Below, one piece after another: positions 6,381-15,089 of a DNA stretch of 17,288 bases (positions within the stretch are counted from its first letter, which is position 1; each line of letters begins with the position of its first letter). The stretch comes from Stramenopiles sp. TOSAG23-2. Lineage: Eukaryota > Sar. A program made the position numbers and the translations under genes. The stretch is from the NCBI GenBank assembly GCA_900128395.1, contig LT649652.1, positions 1 through 17,288 of the forward strand, written 5' to 3'. A model generated the notes under the pieces. It was not told where the DNA came from and ran no database searches. It was given only the letters and a program-made list of their open reading frames with translations.

Positions 6381-9300
6381 CGACTTAAACAATGCACGGC
6401 TTGGTAGTACAAAACTATCTTTATCATTACCGACTTTCATCTCATCAGCATTTTTTGCCCATTCAATTGGACTTGTGCCACCAGTCCTAGTTCTTCCATC
6501 ACCTCCACTTGTTTTAGGACGCATGTCACCATTCTGGCCGTCATCTTCATCTCCACCCCATGCATCTTTATCATTACCGACTTTCATCTCATCAGCATTT
6601 TTTGCCCATTCAATTGGACTTGTGCCACCAGTCCTAGTTCTTCCATCACCTCCACTTGTTTTAGGACGCATGTCACCATTCTGGCCGTCATCTTCATCTC
6701 CACCCCATGCTTCTCGTTTCAATCCACTATTGACAACTTCATCAAATGCTAGCTGTAAAGACAAATTTTCCTCTCTCAACTTGTCCATGTTCTTCTCATG
6801 GGTTTCAACTATGGATTGGAATAATTTAAACTTTTCCATACTATTTTTTCGTTCTAAATCTTCTGCCTTTTTATTTGTTTGTAATTCCTTATCTTGAATT
6901 TCCAATTTGTGTTTTAAACTAGTCACTGTAGCTTCTAATGATTCACAACGTGCTTGTTGGTATTGCAATTGTTTCTTAGCACGTATACTGATCTTCTTCA
7001 CTTTTTCTCTCGTGCTTTTTTCTATTTCAAAACGTTCCTTTGACAATGTTTCTAATTCATTATTTAAATGTTTCACCGAATCTTGAAGCGTATTCACTAA
7101 TCGCTTTTGGCTGGATATTTCTAATTCTTTCTTTTCCAACTGAGAAATTAAACCGTCTTTTTCAGCTTTCAAATGGAATATTATCTCATCACTAATATCG
7201 ATTTCATTTCTTTTCTCAACCATATCTGAATTATTATTATCCATTGCAACTACGTATTTACTAGGTGAAGAAGTAGAAGAAGGTGATGATACAGATAGTA
7301 AATTATCCGAATTATCTAGAACGGCAAGCGATGTTGAAATGTTACCATCTACGCTTAATCTGCTACTGCTATTCATCATCGATCGGCGACTATTTGCGCC
7401 ACCACCACTTTGCGGTCTTCGTCTAGATTTCTTGCCACTACTGGTATTATTACGGAAACTTCTAGTGGAACTACTTGCACTACTTGGGCGACCCATTCCA
7501 CCACTACTAATAACACCAATATTGTATCTACTTCTACTATTGTGACTAGATGCGCTGCTTGGTCTCACTGATCTCCTCATTGTCATATCAACTCTGTGTA
7601 GCGTATCACTTGTCAACTCTGCTTGTTTCTTGGTCATTTCCATTACACTTTGCTCCAGTTTTCGTTTTTGTTTCACTTGATTTTCCAATTCGCTTTGTTT
7701 CTTTGTCAATGCACTTTGGAACCATTGCAACTGTTTCATTCCTTTTTTTTCCTCATCTTTAATAGCATATAAGGCTTTGTCGTACTCCAATTGTAAATGT
7801 GATAAATCTTGTTTTTGCTTTTCGATTATTTTACGTTGTTTCACACGATGTTCCTCACCAGTTTGTATAGTCAACTCAAGTTGCAATTCATTTGCCGATT
7901 GCATATTAATGATTTTCTCTTTTAATTCCTCTGTTTCTCGTACCGCTTTTGCATGTTTGCCACGGGCAATTAACAATTCATGTTGGAACTGAACATCCGA
8001 TTCTCCAAGTTGCCTTGCGGCTTCTTCAGCCAATTCAACCGATCCGGTAACTACCAAGGAACCTTTAGGAGACGATATTGGACTACCACCACCTTTAATT
8101 GGAGATTGCTTACCTCGTCGTTTCTTCCTTAAATTTTCGCGTTTCCTGCGCGCAGCTGCTTTTTTGGGCGATAGTATACGTGGGCCAAGTAATGATTTGG
8201 CCGCCACTGTATTTAAATCTTCATCTTTGTTATTATCATCCCTACCATCTTCTCCACTCAAAGCTGTTCGTAACTTTTCATCATCTTCGTCCTCGTTGAA
8301 TTGAGCTTCAATTTCATCTTCTAACCCTTCCGTAGCCCATGGTGGTGCGACAGGTTTATAAACCCATTGCGGTATACCGGAAAGACTTCGACTGTCCCAT
8401 CGTTTTTCTCGTTTTAACAACCATTTTTTGTGTCTGTCGGCAGCAGAATTTTTTGGAGTTAGCAGCATGCGTAATTTTTCAATTACTTTATCACATGCTA
8501 CCTGCAAACGTCTATTTGATGTTTTCTCTCGTAATTCAATACATGTCTTCATGGCATGTAAAAATTTGTCTCCAACTGGCTTCAGACTTTGGGCAAACCA
8601 TAATCGCCACTGATTCCAACCAGCACGTGTAAGGCGTATTTTATTGTTCGAATTTAAATTTCTCATAATCGTTCTAACTCTTCTTCGTCTCTCACGCAGC
8701 TCATACCAAGCTTGGTATGCAGCAGACATGGCTCTTTGTTGCCATCGTTTTGCAGCCCGCTGCACTAAAAATCTATGCCTCTTTACAGTTTGAACATGTT
8801 CATACCAAGCATCATATGCACTACCCATTATCTTGTTCTTCCATTTACCAGCAGCCCTTGCAACTAAATTACGATGTCGTTTAGCCTCATTCAACATCTC
8901 TTTCCAAGTCGAGAACGTTGATACTACGTGTTTATTTTTTAATTTGTACAAGAATCTCGTGACTTTAACTCTGTTCTCTTTTCGTTCAGAAGTGTATTCA
9001 GACCAGCGACTGTAAACTGCAGCCATTGTTTTATTTTTCCACCGTTTAGCTGCTCTTGCAACTAATTGCCGATGTCGCTTGATGGTTTTAATCTTGTCGA
9101 CCCATCCATCCATTGCATTTGACAATGTTTTAAAACGCCATTTTCTCATAGTATTATTCATAATACGTTCATATCGCTTTGCAAGGTAGACGTATTCTTT
9201 CCATTTAGACAATCCAGCATTCAAATATGAATTTAACATCTTTTTTACAACCCGTTTCATTTGTCTAGTTAATGGATCTTCCTCTAAACCTTGCTCTTCT

Positions 9301-12300
9301 AATTTTTTCGCCGCGTAATATTTTGTTTGCCATGTAGTAAATCCTTTCACATATTGACTATTTATTAACCTTCCAATAATTCTATTTACTAAATAACGAT
9401 TGCGTATACGATCTTGAGCAGCATCATACCACCCATCAAATGCCATTGACATTTTTCTGTTTTTAGCTTTGCCTAATGTACGTTGCACGATTATGCGGTT
9501 TCTACGCTTGACTTCTATCGCTTCTTGCCAACTATCGAATGAGGTGGCAATAATACGATTTTGCAATCGTTTCAATGCCCGTGTAACCTTTAATCGATTT
9601 GTTTTTACTTCATGAACCGCTGTATACCATCCATGCAGTGCTGCAGAGGTATACTTATGTTTCATTTTGACTAAGGTACGCTGTACTTTTACTCGATTAG
9701 TCTTTCGTTCTATCACAATTTCAGTCCATGCATCCCACGTCATAAACAAAACGCGGTGCTTCATTTTAGTGGCAGCACGTTTTAATAAGCCACGAATACG
9801 CTTTCGCTCCGCAACAGCAGTGCACCATCCATCCAAAGCTAATCCCGTCGTACGATTGCGAACCCTGCCTATTATACGTTTCATCATTCGCTCTTTTCTT
9901 TCTCTTTCTCGGCGTTCTCGTAATACTGCTTCTTCTCTTAAACGTTCTTTTTCTCGCATGCGCTTCTGATCATCGTCGCCTAGATTTCTCAATTCATATT
10001 CCCATTTTAAACGTGCCATAGCTTTTTGCCAAGTTTGCCATCCACTTGCTTGTTTTCCATATGCAAGTCGTCCAAGTGTTTTGCGTATTAAATATCGTGC
10101 ACGTATTCTATATTGAACAAATTCATCCCAGGAATTGAACGTTGCTGCTAAGGCTCTGTTTTTCATTTTTCTTGCAGCTCGGTTTAGCAATACTTTGTTT
10201 CTTAGTTTGATTTGAACACTTTCGTACCACCCTGTAAATGCTTTCCCTAATTCTCTATTTGCCCACATTTTAGCTGCACGCTTTACTTGATTCCTTCGTT
10301 TTAGTATACCTTCTAAAAATTCATACCATGAATCAAATGCTGCGGATAGTGTCCTATGGGTTATTTTTGCAGCGGCTCGTTGCAATAACAAATTTTCATA
10401 CTGTTTTCTTTCTACCATATCGACCCAAGCATTGTATGTGGCAGCTAAGCGTCTATTTTTCATTCGCCTGCTTGCTTTTCCTACAATGTATAGATATCTA
10501 TTTTTCATCATTACATATGATTGCCAAGTTTTCCATCCAGAAAATAAAATTGAATTTTGCAACCTTCCTAAAACTTTTGCAGTTAATCGTTTCAGGCGCA
10601 ATCTTTCATTTACATACTCCATCCATAAATCCCATACCATAGTTTGTCTTCTATATTTCAAACGATGCAATGCTTTTTCGACTTTTCTTCTTTGTACAAT
10701 AGCAACTTTAACTTTAACCGACCAAGTTTTATATGCAGCACCAGCAACACGATTCCTCATCATAGCAACTGCTTTTTTCATACGGTATCGATTTAATTTA
10801 TTTTCATCCACCATGTCTAGCCAGCTTGAATACGATGCGTTTAAACGTCTATTTTTAATACGGCGGGCCGCCCTTTGTAATATGAGCTCCATCCGCCTCA
10901 TATACTTGACTGCATCCGCCCATGAGCGCCAAGCGGACAATTTTTTACCATTTACCATACGATTAAAAACTTTTCCAGCCAAAAAGCGCGCTCTTAATCT
11001 TGCATTATAATATTCTAGCCATTTTGAAAACGACATATATTGTTTACGTTTCATAACACGTTTAAGGCTGCGTTGAACTTTAATACGATTTTTTCGCGAT
11101 TGAATTGCACAATCTTCCCAACCAAAAAATGCTGCAACCAATGTTCGCTTATTTATGCGTATGGCAAAGCGTTGTAATAATTTTCGATGACGCCGTTGCG
11201 TAGTTGCATTATCTTTCCATCTGGAGTGGGCCATTCCTAATTTTCTATTTCGCCACATTCCCATAGCCTTTTTAATATCATTTTCATATTTTTTCATAGC
11301 ATAAATGACAAATTTCCATTTGTTCATGCCTTTTAACGCGATGGAATGTTCTAGTCGTCTAAAAATTTTAAATGCGAGATATTTAAATCTCAATCGCTTA
11401 TCTATGTAATCTAACCAACCTTCATACGATGCTGCAAGTTGCCTATTTTTCATTTTTGCTGCTGCGCGCATTAATAAGACTCTATTCTTTATTGTTTCCT
11501 TTACAAATCCCGTCCAAGTAGTCCATACTGTCGAGATGACTCTGTTACGTATTCTCAATCCAACTTTTAACATAATAAACTCGTTTCTCCTGATAGTCTT
11601 CACCGCATCATTCCATGTATACCACGCAGCTGCTCGTTTGTTGTTGACTATTCTACTGAAAACTCGCTGTGCTAAGCTCCGGATATATTTACGATTATTC
11701 GTATATTCAGTCCAACTATTTAATGCTGTTGCACATGTACGATTCTTAATTTTCTCTGCAGCTCTTTTTAATAACAATTTATGCCTCATGATTTCCGACC
11801 AATAAGACAACCATGCTTCGAACGATGCAGCAATCAAACGCCTTGATATTTTTCCAGCAACGCGGCGCATAATTACTTCATGTCTCCTTCCTTCTTTCAC
11901 GCTGAATTTCCATAATATTAACGCGCCATATACTTTTTGATTGCATAAGCGTGATAAGATATTTTTCATTAGCTTGCGGTTGTATTTCCTAGTTTTTACG
12001 TAAACTACCCAGCCGCGAAATGAGCCATTTAATTTTCTATTTTGCATGCGTCGGGCCGCCCTCTCTAATATTAGTTCGTGCCTTCTCAACTCATTTGTTA
12101 AAATTATCCAAGTTTCAAATCCTTGTGCCATCTTTTGATTACATAAACGAGCCAATAAATTCCACATAAGCTGCTCCTGTCTATCCTGAAATCGTTCTAA
12201 TTCTTGCATTTTTCTATCATATGCTTTCCATGTAACCATACCTTTATTTGCTAAACGATTCGATAATTGATTAAAAATTCGTTGCAACAATTTTCGCTCG

Positions 12301-14039
12301 TGTTTAATTCTGTTGACAAAGTGTATCCATGCGTTATAAGTGACTGAAATTGCTCGATTTTGCATTTTATATGCTGCGCGTTTCAAAATCAATTCATGCT
12401 TTGCTTTTTCATTTGTTGAATGCGTCCAAGTATTAAATGCATGAAATAAAAGCGAATTTGTCAACCGTCCAAATATACGATTTAATCGAATTTTTAAAAC
12501 ATGATTTTCATGCTCTTGTAATAAAATCATCTCTAAATATTGTTCCCATTTTTTCATACCTTTTCGTAGCAATCGTCTGTATGTATGCATGCAAATTCGC
12601 TGTAGTAAACGTTTCGTATTCGCTTTCTTCATGATGGCTTCATTCCATGTATCAAAGTCACGCCGTAACATTCGTCGCCTTACTTTACTGGCACCACGTC
12701 GCAACAGACGTTCGATTCTCGAACCACTAGTAGCTTCTGTATACCATTGGCTCCATGCCCTGTTCATTGCTCTTAGATGGTTTTTCTTCAGCACGACACA
12801 TATATGTGTCAAACTGAGATAATGTATTTGGTCTTCTAAATATTCATTGCGTTCTCTTAATTCTCTGGTGACTTCTGATCCTACTGTTTTACCTTGCCAT
12901 TTCTTAAATCCGTTCGAACGGTGTTTATATTTTTTTTTCATAAATATGGTCAATAACAGCTTTCTAACATATTTCCTGTTCTCCCAGTATTCTTTCCATC
13001 GGTAATATGCCACGCCTATTGTTTTATTTTGCATGTATGCACTAGATTTTAACATTTTTCGTTTATCACTGGCACGCATTTGTAGGTAAATTTGCCAATT
13101 GCGCCATACCTTACGAACACTTTTATTAGTAAACCAAGTTGCTGCTTTCATCATTTTTCTATGTTTACCAATAGTTCCATACACTTTCCTTTTCCACTTC
13201 TTAAAACCCCATGTAGATTCACGTTTGATGAATTGTTTTACAATTTTTTTTAATGCCTTTCTTCGGCTACGCCTGACTACATACGCCATTTTCTTCAGGC
13301 TTTCTGCAGTTTCCTCCAACGATTTATTTAGCGCGTCTCCATGAGCTCCATGCTCCTCTTTCATTTTTTCTTCCTGAACCCGTTGCTTCTCTGCTTCGTC
13401 ATCTTGGTACTTTATATGATCTTCCAATTGTTTTGTAAACTCTTTCTCCTCATTTAAGGCTGTTTTCAAACGGCCCATTAATGAAGCATCAACTCCACCA
13501 CATAACCAATGATAAAACGCCTTAGCGACACGTTTAAATAGAGCTCTGTGTAAAAACGACCTAGTAGCTGCTGCTCCCATCATTCGCCGCATTTGCTCTA
13601 CCGTTTGCCCTTGCCTGCCGCCTATTTCTTTCTTTAAATCTTTCATTAGTTGATCTACCATAGCTGGATGTTTTTGTCGAAGTCTTGCTATCCGTTGCCG
13701 GCGTGCGTGTGCTTCAGAAGATCCCATATGTCTCCTTGGATCTTTTGAATCCCCAGATGGATTCCATTTCAAAAATTTTGCGACATTAACATTATTTGCA
13801 ACACTACCTTGTGTTGATGGTCTACGTTTTGGATTTTTTACATTACTATTGGTTGACGCTCTACGGGCCACAGCGTTATTGTTTCTCTTGGAGGAGGCCG
13901 ATACTTCATTTACAGTTTCTAGATCTTTCTTTGCTACCATAGCTCTTACACCACCTTGCGTAACGGGACGTTTACGTTGTTGATTATTTCGAGGTCCCGG
14001 AGACGTTCTCATCCGTCGCGGCCTATCTGGTGACGACAT
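6375..14039 (-). CDS. SFI1: Giant SFI1-like centrin-binding repeat protein
   Basis: A single uninterrupted ORF of 2554 residues. The basic N-terminus carries SP/TP-type sites (residues 1-110). From about 165 to 1815 I count roughly 46 repeats of 32-36 residues of the form LLxRAAxKMKNRxLxxxFxxWxxxV, the tryptophan-anchored pattern of Sfi1 repeats, each of which binds one centrin in yeast and animals. A charged RE/ER-rich spacer interrupts them at about 1347-1385. After the repeats come an acidic stretch, a basic block with several SP sites (about 1954-1995), two coiled coils (about 2004-2160 and 2277-2440) separated by a Ser/Arg/Asn-rich linker, and a duplicated 49-residue acidic tail. Yeast Sfi1 forms the spindle-pole half-bridge; human SFI1 is centriolar. 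Both have about half as many repeats. NEDD1, another centrosomal gene, lies just upstream on the same strand. The family call is strong; one-to-one orthology with SFI1 is less certain. Confidence 0.85.
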   Translation of the reverse strand: MSSPDRPRRMRTSPGPRNNQQRKRPVTQGGVRAMVAKKDLETVNEVSASSKRNNNAVARRASTNSNVKNPKRRPSTQGSVANNVNVAKFLKWNPSGDSKDPRRHMGSSEAHARRQRIARLRQKHPAMVDQLMKDLKKEIGGRQGQTVEQMRRMMGAAATRSFLHRALFKRVAKAFYHWLCGGVDASLMGRLKTALNEEKEFTKQLEDHIKYQDDEAEKQRVQEEKMKEEHGAHGDALNKSLEETAESLKKMAYVVRRSRRKALKKIVKQFIKRESTWGFKKWKRKVYGTIGKHRKMMKAATWFTNKSVRKVWRNWQIYLQMRASDKRKMLKSSAYMQNKTIGVAYYRWKEYWENRKYVRKLLLTIFMKKKYKHRSNGFKKWQGKTVGSEVTRELRERNEYLEDQIHYLSLTHICVVLKKNHLRAMNRAWSQWYTEATSGSRIERLLRRGASKVRRRMLRRDFDTWNEAIMKKANTKRLLQRICMHTYRRLLRKGMKKWEQYLEMILLQEHENHVLKIRLNRIFGRLTNSLLFHAFNTWTHSTNEKAKHELILKRAAYKMQNRAISVTYNAWIHFVNRIKHERKLLQRIFNQLSNRLANKGMVTWKAYDRKMQELERFQDRQEQLMWNLLARLCNQKMAQGFETWIILTNELRRHELILERAARRMQNRKLNGSFRGWVVYVKTRKYNRKLMKNILSRLCNQKVYGALILWKFSVKEGRRHEVIMRRVAGKISRRLIAASFEAWLSYWSEIMRHKLLLKRAAEKIKNRTCATALNSWTEYTNNRKYIRSLAQRVFSRIVNNKRAAAWYTWNDAVKTIRRNEFIMLKVGLRIRNRVISTVWTTWTGFVKETIKNRVLLMRAAAKMKNRQLAASYEGWLDYIDKRLRFKYLAFKIFRRLEHSIALKGMNKWKFVIYAMKKYENDIKKAMGMWRNRKLGMAHSRWKDNATTQRRHRKLLQRFAIRINKRTLVAAFFGWEDCAIQSRKNRIKVQRSLKRVMKRKQYMSFSKWLEYYNARLRARFLAGKVFNRMVNGKKLSAWRSWADAVKYMRRMELILQRAARRIKNRRLNASYSSWLDMVDENKLNRYRMKKAVAMMRNRVAGAAYKTWSVKVKVAIVQRRKVEKALHRLKYRRQTMVWDLWMEYVNERLRLKRLTAKVLGRLQNSILFSGWKTWQSYVMMKNRYLYIVGKASRRMKNRRLAATYNAWVDMVERKQYENLLLQRAAAKITHRTLSAAFDSWYEFLEGILKRRNQVKRAAKMWANRELGKAFTGWYESVQIKLRNKVLLNRAARKMKNRALAATFNSWDEFVQYRIRARYLIRKTLGRLAYGKQASGWQTWQKAMARLKWEYELRNLGDDDQKRMREKERLREEAVLRERRERERKERMMKRIIGRVRNRTTGLALDGWCTAVAERKRIRGLLKRAATKMKHRVLFMTWDAWTEIVIERKTNRVKVQRTLVKMKHKYTSAALHGWYTAVHEVKTNRLKVTRALKRLQNRIIATSFDSWQEAIEVKRRNRIIVQRTLGKAKNRKMSMAFDGWYDAAQDRIRNRYLVNRIIGRLINSQYVKGFTTWQTKYYAAKKLEEQGLEEDPLTRQMKRVVKKMLNSYLNAGLSKWKEYVYLAKRYERIMNNTMRKWRFKTLSNAMDGWVDKIKTIKRHRQLVARAAKRWKNKTMAAVYSRWSEYTSERKENRVKVTRFLYKLKNKHVVSTFSTWKEMLNEAKRHRNLVARAAGKWKNKIMGSAYDAWYEHVQTVKRHRFLVQRAAKRWQQRAMSAAYQAWYELRERRRRVRTIMRNLNSNNKIRLTRAGWNQWRLWFAQSLKPVGDKFLHAMKTCIELREKTSNRRLQVACDKVIEKLRMLLTPKNSAADRHKKWLLKREKRWDSRSLSGIPQWVYKPVAPPWATEGLEDEIEAQFNEDEDDEKLRTALSGEDGRDDNNKDEDLNTVAAKSLLGPRILSPKKAAARRKRENLRKKRRGKQSPIKGGGSPISSPKGSLVVTGSVELAEEAARQLGESDVQFQHELLIARGKHAKAVRETEELKEKIINMQSANELQLELTIQTGEEHRVKQRKIIEKQKQDLSHLQLEYDKALYAIKDEEKKGMKQLQWFQSALTKKQSELENQVKQKRKLEQSVMEMTKKQAELTSDTLHRVDMTMRRSVRPSSASSHNSRSRYNIGVISSGGMGRPSSASSSTRSFRNNTSSGKKSRRRPQSGGGANSRRSMMNSSSRLSVDGNISTSLAVLDNSDNLLSVSSPSSTSSPSKYVVAMDNNNSDMVEKRNEIDISDEIIFHLKAEKDGLISQLEKKELEISSQKRLVNTLQDSVKHLNNELETLSKERFEIEKSTREKVKKISIRAKKQLQYQQARCESLEATVTSLKHKLEIQDKELQTNKKAEDLERKNSMEKFKLFQSIVETHEKNMDKLREENLSLQLAFDEVVNSGLKREAWGGDEDDGQNGDMRPKTSGGDGRTRTGGTSPIEWAKNADEMKVGNDKDAWGGDEDDGQNGDMRPKTSGGDGRTRTGGTSPIEWAKNADEMKVGNDKDSFVLPSRALFKSL
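6417..6710. repeat. Perfect 147-bp tandem duplication in the SFI1-like tail
   Basis: 6417-6563 and 6564-6710 are identical as read. The unit is 49 codons, so the frame is kept and the protein ends with two copies of a segment starting AWGGDEDDGQNGDMRPKTSG and closing near ADEMKVGNDKD. Confidence 0.97.
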
Positions 14040-15089
14040 TTTTTATCACTTTTTTATCCTTATTATATACAATAATATTATTATCAAAATAACACAATGA
14101 TATAGTTAAATTGTACAAAAATATATAATTATTCTAATTGACAGAGAAGACTTTATGGGAAAAACATAATAACGTGCAGTTATATGGTATAATGTCTTAA
14201 TTAAAAAAAGGTAGCGATTGAATGTTGTGCGTATCCTAGGTTTGCTATTTGCTATTTGTTGTAACTTAATCAATGGATTGTATTTGCATATATATATTTA
14301 TATCAATATCAATTGAAAGTATTATTATTATTATATCATCTATTTATCATAATAATATTATTATTATTGATCGAATGACGTATACAATGGTATGTGTGTA
14401 TGTCTCTTGTTAAAATTCTATGGCCAGATAAATATTAATAGCATGAAATTACAATGATGTGGCACAAGGCACAAGACGGAAAAGACGGAAGACGGAGATG
14501 CAATACTGTTGTAGATAGGCATTATGAAATGACTGATTGTACAATTTTCATTCAGAAAGTATAACATATAACATCCAAAACTCTGTTGGATAGGTAGTGA
14601 ATTCGATATTAGATTACTAACATGGTAAGAGAAAGAGTAACAGATATATCACGCAATTTATCAACTTAATCACCTGCCTCGCATTGTATTGCTATTATAC
14701 TAGTACTAGTATTATACAGTGCTAATTTAACTTCCTATTAATATTCTAACCTATAGTATAATAATAGGTAAAAGAAAAGTCTGGCAAAAAATTGAAAATC
14801 TTTATTCTGTTTTTTTCAGCATGCCTACCAGCTCTACCATTAGCATAGAAATAACACAAAAATAGCACGCACGTAGCTCTAGTTTTATTTATATGCTAAT
14901 CTGTGTTTGCTGGTTGATCATCTAATTAAGACAACGACTAAACAACAAACTAATAAATTCAATAGTAAAAGCACTAAATAAAATTTTTTTTAAAATTCAG
15001 ATTTTTTTAAAAAAACTAAAAATTATATCTTGCCATATAGCTTAGCACCATACATAGCTTATATTAGTTTTCCAAATATTACAACACAC
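14040..15089. other. 1.05-kb AT-rich spacer between NEDD1 and SFI1-like genes
   Basis: This lies downstream of the NEDD1 stop and upstream of the SFI1-like ATG, so it should contain the NEDD1 3' UTR and the SFI1-like promoter. It has ATT/AAT-rich low-complexity sequence (about 14316-14374), a short GACGGA-type repeat near 14475-14497 and poly-A/T runs near 14980-15015. No long ORF, tRNA or conserved domain was found on either strand. Confidence 0.75.
14316..14374. repeat. ATT/AAT low-complexity tract
   Basis: Runs of ATT (ATTATTATTATTAT) and of AAT/ATT (AATAATATTATTATTATT) are separated by about 17 bp, and parts can pair with each other. This is a simple sequence tract in noncoding DNA. Confidence 0.85.

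Noticed and set aside
1296-6710. Transposable element or CRISPR origin for the direct repeats
   Set aside because: Each unit is gene sequence, copies abut (or are one base apart), there are two copies only, and there are no terminal inverted repeats or transposase.
6475-13344. Many plus-strand ORFs opposite the SFI1-like gene
   Set aside because: They are antisense shadows of a highly repetitive coding strand and lack domain features.
14450-14540. Possible C/D snoRNA (ATGATGT near 14453, CTGA near 14531)
   Set aside because: Short motifs expected by chance; no terminal stem or guide complementarity could be shown.
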